This document shows, in pieces, positions 22,809 through 36,881 of a stretch of DNA of 39,032 nucleotides; position 1 is the stretch's first letter; each line of letters opens with the position of its first letter. The notes under the pieces are model-generated. The model had not been told where the DNA came from. It saw only the letters and a list, made by a program, of their open reading frames with translations, and did no database searches. Source of the DNA: Bacteroidaceae bacterium (GTDB lineage: Bacteria > Bacteroidota > Bacteroidia > Bacteroidales > Bacteroidaceae); assembly GCA_017525235.1 (NCBI GenBank), contig JAFXTC010000055.1:1-39032 (forward strand), in the 5' to 3' direction. The translations under genes were made by a program, and so were the position numbers.

Positions 22809-24742
22809 TAACCAGTTACGGGGTTGCCTTTTTCATCCAAGAAACGGACGCACATATCGCTTAGGCCTGGGCCGTTGATGACTGCACATCTTAGAGTGTT
22901 ACGACCTTTTTTCAACGTCAGTCGTTGTGACATACCATCGTCTTGTACCATACGACGATCGCCTTCCAACAGCAATACTTCTTCATCGTTCAGCCACCAC
23001 ATAGAGGCACCATTGCTTCCTGCAGCCAGTCTTACATCATGGATTTCCTCTGGACAATCAATAACTGTGACAGCCCAGAATAATGAGCCGTATGTCTGTT
23101 GACCCCATTTTTCGGCAAAGCGGAAAAGCCGCACGTTGTATGTCTCGCTGTCTAACAAGTGCCACGTTAAATTCTGATTACCGACCTTCACCTTCTGCCC
23201 GTCGTTGGGTAAAATGGTCATCTGATAATCGAAATATTGTTTGGCAAAAGCTTCACGTAACCATGTATTTGTGAAAACAACATTTGAACGTATCTCCTGT
23301 TTGATAGGCTCCAACAACATCCATCTGCGGATAAAACCTTCAGCATCTGGTTTTGCACTCGTTGCAGTAGCAGGCTTCATGTAGGTTGTGCGGTTCTTGA
23401 ATTGCAACCAGTCGATGCATACTTCAGGGCCTTCACATACAACACATAGGTTCGAGGTTCCCTTTGGCACATACTCAACGGGTATTGTAAGCGTCATCCA
23501 TTGTCCTTTCATACTGCGACGGAAAGGTCCCGTTTCGCCTTCGACAGTTATTGTAAGCTTGGCTATTACTTTGCCTTTCTCTGATTTATCCTTAATTGTG
23601 AAACAGGTGTTAGCGTTCGCTTTGGCTTTAACAACAACATAGCCGTCAGTTATGTTGCTAAAGTCCACATCGTTATATTTTACCCATGCGCCTTTCTTTG
23701 GTAGGATGGCGTGCCATCCGTTAAAGGTTGCTGTGGTGTCGTTAAAAGCGATAGTAACGCCATCACTAACAGAACTGTATCTGTCTATTTCTATCTTATC
23801 AGTTGCCTGTGTTATGCCTACTCCACGCAGGGTTTGTTTCACCTCTTGTATAGTTCCATCGGCATTGAACGAAACTTTCTCTATGCAGGCAGACCGACGT
23901 TTATCCATCTGTGGCGAGTAGTGGTTGCGATGATAGAACAGATACCACTGACCTTTGTATTCCACCAGACTATGGTGGTTGGTCCAGCATCTGTTGTCAT
24001 GTTCTGCCATAATGATGCCCTTGAACTGCCAAGGACCAAGGGGTGAATCGCTCATGGCATATGCCAGCGTTTCTGTCCCTTTGTCTTTACGTACCCAAGG
24101 GAATGTGAGGTAATAACGACCTTCGCGTTTGAAGGCAAACGGGCCTTCCTTGAAACCTTCTGGTAAGCCTTCCATAACCTGACTGCCGCTTTCCAACTCT
24201 GTCATGTTCTCTTTTAGTCGGCCTCCTCGGATGCCCATACCGCTCCAGTAGAGATAGGCTGTACCATTGTCGTCGATAAGTACACAAGGGTCAATGCCTC
24301 CCACTCCTTTTATGGATTCCTTCTCAGGCGTATAAGGCCCTTCTGGACGGTCGGCAATGGCCACACCAATAGCAAATCCTCTTCCTTCTCGCGGAGCGTT
24401 AGGGTAATAGAAATAGTACTTCCCGTTTTTGAACACGCAGTCTGGTGCCCACATTGAGTAGCCGTCGGGTTTTCCCCAGGGAACATTCTCTTGTGAAAGA
24501 ATCATGCCATGATCAGTCCATTCGGTAAGATTCTCCGACGAAAAGACATGATAGTCGGCCATGCAGAACCAATCTTGCCGTTGTCCTGCAGGTGCAGGAA
24601 TATCATGCGAAGGGAAAAGATATACCTTATTATTAAATACACGTGCAGTGGGATCAGCTGTAAACTGATCATGTATAATGGGGTTTTGTGCTGTTGATGC
24701 TATCGTTATAGCAAGTAGGAAGAGAAAAGTCAGTTGTTTCAT
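22787..24742 (-). CDS. GH43 enzyme with CBM6-like and jelly-roll domains
   Basis: 651 residues from the ATG at 24742, chosen because it starts the signal peptide (MKQLTFLFLLAITIASTAQ) and leaves a 28-base gap to GH3. The longer frame from 24784 would overlap GH3. GH43 triad: Asp30 (TADPTA), Asp151 (GIDPCVLIDD), Glu199 (FKEGPF). WAPDCVFKNGKYYFYYP (98-114) is typical of the beta-xylosidase / alpha-L-arabinofuranosidase branch. About 340-465 are a CBM6-like domain, and about 480-651 a second beta domain (SLFWAVTVIDCPEEIHDV ... GSNGASMWWLNDEEVLLLEG) that may bind carbohydrate. Periplasmic by its signal peptide. Acts with GH3 in unit 2, probably releasing arabinose or xylose. Confidence 0.85.
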   Translation of the reverse strand: MKQLTFLFLLAITIASTAQNPIIHDQFTADPTARVFNNKVYLFPSHDIPAPAGQRQDWFCMADYHVFSSENLTEWTDHGMILSQENVPWGKPDGYSMWAPDCVFKNGKYYFYYPNAPREGRGFAIGVAIADRPEGPYTPEKESIKGVGGIDPCVLIDDNGTAYLYWSGMGIRGGRLKENMTELESGSQVMEGLPEGFKEGPFAFKREGRYYLTFPWVRKDKGTETLAYAMSDSPLGPWQFKGIIMAEHDNRCWTNHHSLVEYKGQWYLFYHRNHYSPQMDKRRSACIEKVSFNADGTIQEVKQTLRGVGITQATDKIEIDRYSSVSDGVTIAFNDTTATFNGWHAILPKKGAWVKYNDVDFSNITDGYVVVKAKANANTCFTIKDKSEKGKVIAKLTITVEGETGPFRRSMKGQWMTLTIPVEYVPKGTSNLCVVCEGPEVCIDWLQFKNRTTYMKPATATSAKPDAEGFIRRWMLLEPIKQEIRSNVVFTNTWLREAFAKQYFDYQMTILPNDGQKVKVGNQNLTWHLLDSETYNVRLFRFAEKWGQQTYGSLFWAVTVIDCPEEIHDVRLAAGSNGASMWWLNDEEVLLLEGDRRMVQDDGMSQRLTLKKGRNTLRCAVINGPGLSDMCVRFLDEKGNPVTGYSLDFRP

Positions 24743-24770
24743 GGCTTTCTGTTTGGACGTTCTCTGTCTG

Positions 24771-27347
24771 TTATATCGTAACATCTAACTTCTTCAAGTC
24801 TTTACGCTGAGAACTTGTGCCTACAAGTATCTCATATTTGCCCGGTTTCACACGCATGGTATTGGTCTCAGGATCCCAGAACTCAAAGCTTTTATTGGTA
24901 AGTTTCAATTCAACTGTAACAGTCTTTCCTGCCTTTACGCTAACACGTTGGAAAGCGCGGAGGCTTTTAAGCGGTCCGTCAGGGTCTTGCAGATTTCGGA
25001 TATAGAGCTGCAATGTTTCTGTTCCGTCGCGCTTGCCTGTGTTGGTTACGGGCACGGAAACTGTTATACCGGAATTTCCGGAAATTTTGGCTTCGCCTAA
25101 GTCGAAATTAGTGTAACTTAGTCCATAGCCGAAGGGGAAGAGAGCATCCTCGAAGTAACGGTAGGTTCGTCCCTTCATGGAATAGTCCTCGTAGTCGGGT
25201 AGCTGGTCACTGTTCTTGTAGAACGTGACGGGTAGCTTGCCGCTGGGATTCACGTCGCCAAAGAGAACATCGGCAACAGCTGTACCGCCTTCTTGTCCGG
25301 GATACCACACCTGAACAATAGCCTCGCAGGATTCTGTTTCAGGTTGTAAAGCTATACATGAGCCTGAACAACTGACAAAGATTACACGTTTTCCTGCCTC
25401 CTTTAATGCTTTTAGGAAATTGCGTTGAACGGCAGGAAGTTCTATATGTGTACGGTCTCCACCCTTGAAACCATCAATATTTACAGGCATTTCCTCACCC
25501 TCAAGAGCAGGAGAGATACCACCAACAAATATCACCTTATCTATGCCTTTTAGCTGACTAATAATCTGCTGATAATCAATGGGGAATTCTTTGGCTACAT
25601 TAATCTTTAGGTTAGCATTGTATGTATGGATGTGTGAGAACTGTACCTCTATGTTGTAGCTCTTGCCTGCCTCTGCCTGTATGGCAACACGGTTGGGTGT
25701 GGTGCGCCATGTGTGATGACGGAATTTACGCTCACCGTCAATGAAGAGTTCAAAATGTCCGCATCCTTCCACGTTCACAACATATTCTCCAGCTTCTTTT
25801 GGCGTGAAGGTCGTCTCGTACCTGGCCGAGAAGTCCTCTAATTGAACACCAGGTGCGAAGTTATGCATACCAGCGGTAGTAACAGCTAAAGGTGTAGTAT
25901 AATATTGTGTGGTAACAGGCTGACCTTCCATCTTGCGATTGTTCCAGAAGGTTCCCTTCAAACCATTCTTGCCGTCAAAGCTACATTGTGAAGCCATGAG
26001 GCAATCCAACACTTTGTCGTAAGTCAAGTCGCAACCTTGAGCATAGAAAAGTTTTTTCTGTTTTGCTTTGATACCATCAAGGATAGTAATGGTGTGATTA
26101 GGCATACCATTATAATTGCCCCACATCATAGGGGCATTGTCGGCATTTGGACCAATGACGGCAATTTTCTCTTTTCCTTTTTGGAGAGGCAAGATGTTAT
26201 TTTTGTTCTGCAGGAGAACGATGGTTTGGCGTGCAATATCGAGTGACAGTTGTGCCGACTCTTTGGTTGACATAGCAGAATAAGGAATCTTTGACCATTC
26301 CACGAGTGAGGGATCGTCCATCTCACCTAAGTCGAAACGACCTTCTAATAAACGAACTACGTGCTTATCAACTTCTGCCTCTGTAATGAAACCGCGTTTT
26401 ACGGCTTCTGGGATACTCTTGTAGGCATAGCCGTAGCCACACTCTACATCGGTACCTGCCAGCACAGCCTTTGCGGAGCCGTGAACAGCATCGGATGATG
26501 ACTTATGACTGGTATAGAAATCGCTTACTGCGCCGCAGTCACTAACTACCAAATATTGGAATCCCCATTCATCACGTAGGATAGTCTGCAATAGACGTTG
26601 TGAACCGCAACAGGGATCGTCGTCTAAACGCTGATAGGCACACATCACCTCGCGCACCTTAGCATCCTGAACCAATGTCTTAAAAGCCGGCATGTAAGTC
26701 TCCCACATATCGCGCGGCGAAACATTGTTCAAGTTGGCAGAATGACGTGTATATTCCGGACCGCTGTGCACAGCATAGTGTTTGGCACAGGCCCATAGCT
26801 TGCGATACTTGGCTGATTCAGGACCTTGCAGACCGCGTACTACCTGTGTACCCATAACACTTGTCAGATAAGGGTCTTCTCCGTATGTCTCCTGACCACG
26901 TCCCCAACGTGGGTCGCGGAAGATATTTACGTTTGGAGTCCAAACAGAGAGACTGTGGAACTTCTCATCCTCGCCCTTTAGGTCATGCATGCGATGATTG
27001 TATTGGGCACGGAACTCGGTAGAGGCCACATCAAAGCATTTGTAAACCATATCAGGATTAAAAGATGCAGCTAAAGCCACAGGCTCAGGGAACACGGTTA
27101 CGTTGCCCATGTTGGCGGCACCATGCAAGGCTTCGCTCCACCAAAAGAACTTTTTTATTCCTAAGCGGGGGATGGCTGGACTTTCGTCAAGCATCAATTG
27201 GGCTTTTTCTTCCAAGGTTAACTTGGAACACAAGTCTACAGCACGCTCATGAGCAGAAAGATTAGGATTCTGGTATGGTTGTGTCTGTGCCTGAATGCTG
27301 GATATGGTCAGGCTGAAAGCAAAGACAGATAGATAAATTTGTCTCAT
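24771..27347 (-). CDS. GH3 beta-xylosidase/glucosidase-type enzyme with PA14
   Basis: 858 residues, signal peptide to about 20. GH3 N-terminal barrel: VTVFPEPVALAASFN, WTPNVNIFRDPRWGRGQETYGEDP (about 136-159), CAKHYAVHSGPE (187-198), and the nucleophile Asp270 in VVSDCGAVSDF. The second alpha/beta domain is interrupted at about 455-600 by a PA14 lectin-like insert (LKGTFWNNRKMEGQP ... FELFIDGERK). The C-terminal fibronectin III-like domain ends with PGKYEILVGTSS. The CAKHYAVHSGPE form and the PA14 insert are common among beta-xylosidase and arabinofuranosidase members, so that activity is favoured over glucosidase. Starts 32 bases after the DUF4491 gene in unit 2. Confidence 0.9.
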   Translation of the reverse strand: MRQIYLSVFAFSLTISSIQAQTQPYQNPNLSAHERAVDLCSKLTLEEKAQLMLDESPAIPRLGIKKFFWWSEALHGAANMGNVTVFPEPVALAASFNPDMVYKCFDVASTEFRAQYNHRMHDLKGEDEKFHSLSVWTPNVNIFRDPRWGRGQETYGEDPYLTSVMGTQVVRGLQGPESAKYRKLWACAKHYAVHSGPEYTRHSANLNNVSPRDMWETYMPAFKTLVQDAKVREVMCAYQRLDDDPCCGSQRLLQTILRDEWGFQYLVVSDCGAVSDFYTSHKSSSDAVHGSAKAVLAGTDVECGYGYAYKSIPEAVKRGFITEAEVDKHVVRLLEGRFDLGEMDDPSLVEWSKIPYSAMSTKESAQLSLDIARQTIVLLQNKNNILPLQKGKEKIAVIGPNADNAPMMWGNYNGMPNHTITILDGIKAKQKKLFYAQGCDLTYDKVLDCLMASQCSFDGKNGLKGTFWNNRKMEGQPVTTQYYTTPLAVTTAGMHNFAPGVQLEDFSARYETTFTPKEAGEYVVNVEGCGHFELFIDGERKFRHHTWRTTPNRVAIQAEAGKSYNIEVQFSHIHTYNANLKINVAKEFPIDYQQIISQLKGIDKVIFVGGISPALEGEEMPVNIDGFKGGDRTHIELPAVQRNFLKALKEAGKRVIFVSCSGSCIALQPETESCEAIVQVWYPGQEGGTAVADVLFGDVNPSGKLPVTFYKNSDQLPDYEDYSMKGRTYRYFEDALFPFGYGLSYTNFDLGEAKISGNSGITVSVPVTNTGKRDGTETLQLYIRNLQDPDGPLKSLRAFQRVSVKAGKTVTVELKLTNKSFEFWDPETNTMRVKPGKYEILVGTSSQRKDLKKLDVTI

Positions 27348-27379
27348 GTTGTTATGAATAGTTTAAGTTTGTTCATTTT

Positions 27380-27667
27380 TTATGACGATCTCTTCGGATT
27401 CTTGGGAAACCATCCTTTGCGTACGCGTTCACGCTGTTGGAAGAGTTCCAGTATGCTCCATAGGCAAGAACAGCCTGTTACACCAAGAAGCGCTGCCAGA
27501 AGTGTGTTGGAAACAAAGAGTGATGCTATGAGTAGTGCACATCCGACCACAGCAAATAGGGGCCAGCATTGTACACCCCAGTAGTACTCCGTCTTAATGA
27601 CAATAGGATGGAACATGCCTATTATAAGAAAGGTGGCTATGGCTATTATGAGTCCTTCGAAGTACAT
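27380..27667 (-). CDS. DUF4491 family small membrane protein
   Basis: 95 residues with three hydrophobic helices (about 3-22, 35-53, 57-74) and the family's closing motif VRKGWFPKNPKR. FHPIVIKTEYYWG near residue 19-31 is also characteristic. Function unknown. Its first 22 bases overlap the end of the truncated CbiG-CobM gene, so the break in that gene falls at this start. No signal for export beyond the membrane helices; inner membrane. Confidence 0.8.
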   Translation of the reverse strand: MYFEGLIIAIATFLIIGMFHPIVIKTEYYWGVQCWPLFAVVGCALLIASLFVSNTLLAALLGVTGCSCLWSILELFQQRERVRKGWFPKNPKRSS

Positions 27668-28962
27668 GTTATTCCCGGTGTGATGTGATAACGCATATTC
27701 TCTTTTTCGAGCAAGGATTTCTCTGCTGCTAAAATGGGGCTGAGGGTGGGGTCGCCAGGCAACAGATGTACAATCTGTAATCCTTTTTTATAATATTTCT
27801 TCATGAGTGGGAGGATATCTTTTGGCTTCATGTTGTCCGTTGAACGAACCGTACAGCCTTTCTTGGCATAATGCGTAAGGCGTTCAGAAACCATATCGGG
27901 AGAATAGAGAATAAGGTCGGCCTGTTGCAAGAACTGCATGCCGCGCACAGAAACCAGATCGGGATCGCCTGGACCTGCTCCTACAAACTCTATATGGCCA
28001 CCCAACTGTGCCTCACGAGAAATGGACACACTGACAGCACATACATCATCCAACTCCTGTTTCTCCATAAGCAGGGGTCCATAGCTGTTGGCACAAGCTT
28101 CACAGATGTTTGTATTATTTTCTTCCAACTCATGAACACAAAGTTTTGCCCAAGGGAAGGCCATGAGAAGCGACTGAATCAGCATCTCATCGGCTCGTTG
28201 TGCTGTAGTGTCTATGGTGTCAATACTCTTCTCAGAAAGATTATGCTGGTGCAAAAGGTCGCGAATCTTACGGGGTAACTCTCCTGCAGGACATTCACGT
28301 ATACATTCAATGCCTAAATGAAGTACTTGCGGACGATATAGAACCGATTTGCTGAACTGCTGAACTGTGGGATTCCAGAAAGGGCTTACGGCCAAAAGTA
28401 GGATATCTGCTTCGACTTCTGTCTCGGCATCATATAGTTCAACATGTGCAGGCATTGTCCGTTTTAGATACTCTACGCCTCTGCTGCCACGAACATCCAG
28501 TTTCAGTACCGTGGGTCTTCCACTCACAAAGTGGAAGATTATGTGGTTCATTCGTCCGTTCCTGTGTTCTTCTTGCCAACCAAAGTGTGGAGCCAGTGTA
28601 TCTAAGCCCCAGAAACCTTCATTATCACTTTCTGTGGTAATGATGGGTAGGCTGCCTAGGATACGGGCTATACGGCGGGTAAGTTTGTTGGCACCTCCAA
28701 TACGTCCGCTCAGAACACTTATGACATAATTGCCAGCGCTGTCTACACAGATAACATCAGGATCTGTTTTCTTGCTTTTCATAAAGGGGGCTATTGTGCG
28801 TAAACATACACCCATTGCACCAATGAAGATGAGTGCATCATTGCGTGAAAAAGTGTTTGAAACAAAAGCCTTTGCAGGGAGTAGATGTGATTCCGGCAGT
28901 TCATTCAGCAGTAGCTGTGCAATCTCTCTGCCTGTGTCTGTAACATAAATAATCTGTATCAT
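27646..28962 (-). CDS. CbiG-CobM fusion, methyltransferase half truncated
   Basis: 438 residues, cytoplasmic. Residues about 1-310 match CbiG (cobalt-precorrin-5A hydrolase): LIFIGAMGVCLRTIAPF (44-60), VISVLSGRIGGANKLTRRIA (80-99), and NICEACANSYGPLLMEKQ near 285-302. From about 322 a CobM/CbiF-type SAM methyltransferase (precorrin-4 C11) begins: IEFVGAGPGDPDLVSVRG (324-341; SAM loop) and LLPGDPTLSP (400-409). It ends after YHITPGIT at about 431 with a short unrelated tail, whereas the full domain needs about 250 residues. At least half of the methyltransferase fold is missing, so that activity is probably lost. No other cobalamin gene is in the window. Lies 26 bases after the GH2 gene. Confidence 0.8.
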   Translation of the reverse strand: MIQIIYVTDTGREIAQLLLNELPESHLLPAKAFVSNTFSRNDALIFIGAMGVCLRTIAPFMKSKKTDPDVICVDSAGNYVISVLSGRIGGANKLTRRIARILGSLPIITTESDNEGFWGLDTLAPHFGWQEEHRNGRMNHIIFHFVSGRPTVLKLDVRGSRGVEYLKRTMPAHVELYDAETEVEADILLLAVSPFWNPTVQQFSKSVLYRPQVLHLGIECIRECPAGELPRKIRDLLHQHNLSEKSIDTIDTTAQRADEMLIQSLLMAFPWAKLCVHELEENNTNICEACANSYGPLLMEKQELDDVCAVSVSISREAQLGGHIEFVGAGPGDPDLVSVRGMQFLQQADLILYSPDMVSERLTHYAKKGCTVRSTDNMKPKDILPLMKKYYKKGLQIVHLLPGDPTLSPILAAEKSLLEKENMRYHITPGITCTSKDS

Positions 28963-28988
28963 TATTAACGTATGTTATTATTTCTGCA

Positions 28989-34359
<5,371 letters not shown>

Positions 34360-34363
<4 letters not shown>

Positions 34364-36600
34364 ATGCAGTGGTTAATGGTACGACTCAGTACATCCAGCT
34401 GTTGCTCACGTGTCAGCTTCACAAAGTTAACAGCGTAACCGCTGACACGGATGGTGAGCTGGGGATACTTCTCGGGATGTTCCATTGCATCAACGAGCAG
34501 CTCGCGGTCAAACACGTTTACATTCAGGTGCTGGCCACCGTCTGGGGTAAAGTAACCGTCCATCAGGTTTACCAGATTCTCTGTCTGTGTCTCGCGATCC
34601 TTGCCCAATGCGCTGGGACTGATAGCGAACGTGTATGAGATACCGTCCTTGCTGTGATGGAAGGGCAACTTGGCCACAGAAGCCAGGGCAGCAACGGCAC
34701 CCTTCATGTCGCGTGAGTTCATGGGGTTAGCTCCTGGAGCGAAGGGAACACTCTTCTTACGGCCGTCAGGAGTAGCACCTGTGTTGCGTCCGTAAACCAC
34801 GTTTGAGGTAATGGTCAGCAACGACTGTGTTGGAATGGCATCACGGTAGGTACGGTGCTGACGCAAGTACTCCATGAATTTCTCTGTCAGCATCACGGCA
34901 ATCTGGTCGGTCTCGTCGTAGTTGTTGCCGAAGGGAACATACTCGCCTTCCTCAATCTTATAGTCTACAGCCAGACCTGTTTCGTCGCGGATGATACGAA
35001 CCTTGCAATGTTTCATGGCAGCGATAGAATCGGTCACGATAGACAGACCTGCAATACCTGTGGCACGGGTACGCTGTACATCTCCGTCATGCAGAGCCAT
35101 CTCAAATGCCTCGTAGTCGTACTTGTCATGCATGTAGTGGATAATCTTCAGTGCATTTACGTAGGTTCTTGCCAGCCAGCTCATCATCTGGTCAAAGCGA
35201 GGCCAGAATTCCTCAAAAGTAAGGTAATCGCTTGTGATGGGACTGAAACGAGGAGCTACCTGCTCGCCAGACATCTCGTCACGACCGCCATTGATGGCAT
35301 ACAGCATACACTTGGCCAGATTGGCACGCGCGCCGAAGAACTGCATCTGCTTACCTATCTTCATCGGACTTACGCAGCAAGCAATTCCGTAGTCATCACC
35401 CAACTCAGGACGCATCAGGTCATCGTTCTCATACTGGATGGCACTGGTGTCCATCGAAACCTTGGCACAGAATTTCTTCCAAGCCTCGGGCAGACGACAG
35501 CTCCAAAGTACAGTAAGATTGGGTTCGGGCGAAGGCCCCATATTGTATAAGGTATTCAGCAGACGGAAGTCGGTCTTGGTAACCATGTTACGTCCGTCAA
35601 CACCCATACCGCCTACACTGGTAGTAGCCCAGATGGGGTCGCCGCTGAACAGATCGTTGTACTCAGGAGTACGCAGGAAGCGGACGATACGCAGTTTCAT
35701 TACCAACTGGTCAATCATCTCCTGCGCCTCAACCTCTGTGATAAGGCCCTTCTTCAAGTCACGCTGGATAAAGATGTCAAGGAAGGCACTCACACGACCA
35801 AAACTCATGGCTGCACCATCCTGGTCTTTCACAGCGCCCAGATAACCGAAGTAAGTCCATTGTATAGCCTCGCGAGCGTTGGTGGCAGGTTTGGTAACAT
35901 CAAAGCCGTAGTTGGCACACATACGCTCAAATTCTTTCAGGGCGTTAATCTGGTCGGTAATCTCCTCACGGCAACGTACAATCTCTTCTGTGAATTCATT
36001 GATGTCAATACGCTTATGGAAGCGCTTCTTCTCCTCAATCAGGTTTGTAGTACCATATAGAGCGATTCTTCGATAGTCGCCAATGATACGGCCACGTCCG
36101 TATGCGTCTGGCAGTCCCGTGATGATGTGTGCATGACGGGCAGCCTTAATGTCATCGTTGTAGGCAGAGAACACACCCTCGTTGTGCGTCTTGCGATACT
36201 TGGTGTAAATCTTTTTTGTCAGAGGGTCCAGCTCATAGCCGTAAGCTTTCAGTGCAGCCTCCACCATGCGTATGCCTCCACGGGGAAAAATGCCTCGCTT
36301 CAGGGGAGCATCGGTTTGTAGGCCTACAATCACCTCGCTTTCCTTATCTATATATCCTGCGCCGTATGCATCTATGCTCTGGGGAATTACGGTTTCTGCA
36401 TCATAAACGCCCTTCTCGCGTTCCACCTTAAACATCTCTGTCAGTATATCCCAGAGTTTTTTTGTTCTCTCGCTTGGACCCACAAGGAACGACTCATCGC
36501 CATCATACGGCTCATAGTTGTGTTGAATAAAGTCGCGAACATCTATCTCGCGCTTCCACGATGTTCCCAGAAAGTCGGTTTGTAAATTCTCTAACTTCAT
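34360..36600 (-). CDS. pflB: Formate C-acetyltransferase (pyruvate formate-lyase)
   Basis: 746 residues. Catalytic Cys408-Cys409 in GIACCVSPM, and the glycyl radical site Gly721 in RVSGYAVNF, 25 residues before the C-terminus. It converts pyruvate and CoA to acetyl-CoA and formate in anaerobic fermentation; cytoplasmic. The full-length domain layout is intact. Transcribed from a consensus promoter at 36669-36700 with a leader of about 60 bases. Confidence 0.97.
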
Positions 36601-36668
36601 AGTCGGAAATTTAATGTCTGTTTATAATAAAATGTTATCCTTGAAAAAACTCATTCCTAAATCGCCTG

Positions 36669-36700
36669 CAAAGATACAAAAAAATAATGAGCCTACCAAA
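36669..36700 (-). promoter_or_regulatory. Bacteroidetes promoter of pflB-pflA
   Basis: Minus-strand TTTG (plus-strand CAAA 36697-36700), 20 bases, TATCTTTG (plus-strand 36669-36676). The -33 element lies in the loop of the inverted repeat at 36683-36716. Confidence 0.8.
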
Positions 36701-36716
36701 CCGTTGGCCCATTATT
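36683..36716. promoter_or_regulatory. Imperfect inverted repeat over the pfl -33 region
   Basis: AATAATGAGCC (36683-36693) pairs with GGCCCATTATT (36706-36716), 10 of 11 positions, with a 12-base loop. On the minus strand the stem is followed by a run of seven T, so it could terminate leftward transcripts entering from the right. Because it lies upstream of the pfl start and overlaps the -33 element, an operator role is equally possible. Confidence 0.55.
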
Positions 36717-36802
36717 ATCGTTGGGTCGTTTATTTTGTTCCTTTATGAAGATTTGGTTGTGAGGTGATAGAAGGTGTAAGGTATGCTTTTTTGTTTTTAT
36801 AT

Positions 36803-36834
36803 TTTGTCACTTTTATTAATATTATGTATATTTG
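36803..36834 (+). promoter_or_regulatory. Bacteroidetes promoter of the BspA-like gene
   Basis: TTTG at 36803-36806, 20 bases, TATATTTG at 36827-36834: a full consensus match. Expected start near 36841, which rules out the earlier in-frame ATG at 36783 and supports the start at 36882. Confidence 0.8.
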
Positions 36835-36881
36835 TGGCTGAAATATTATTATATTCAATGATGTACACTAATAATCATTCA

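Noticed and set aside
34855-35550. Plus-strand 231-codon ORF opposite pflB
   Set aside because: Antisense shadow of a highly conserved gene.
36783-36881. Upstream ATG extension of the BspA-like gene
   Set aside because: The consensus promoter at 36803-36834 lies inside it, and the signal peptide begins at 36882.
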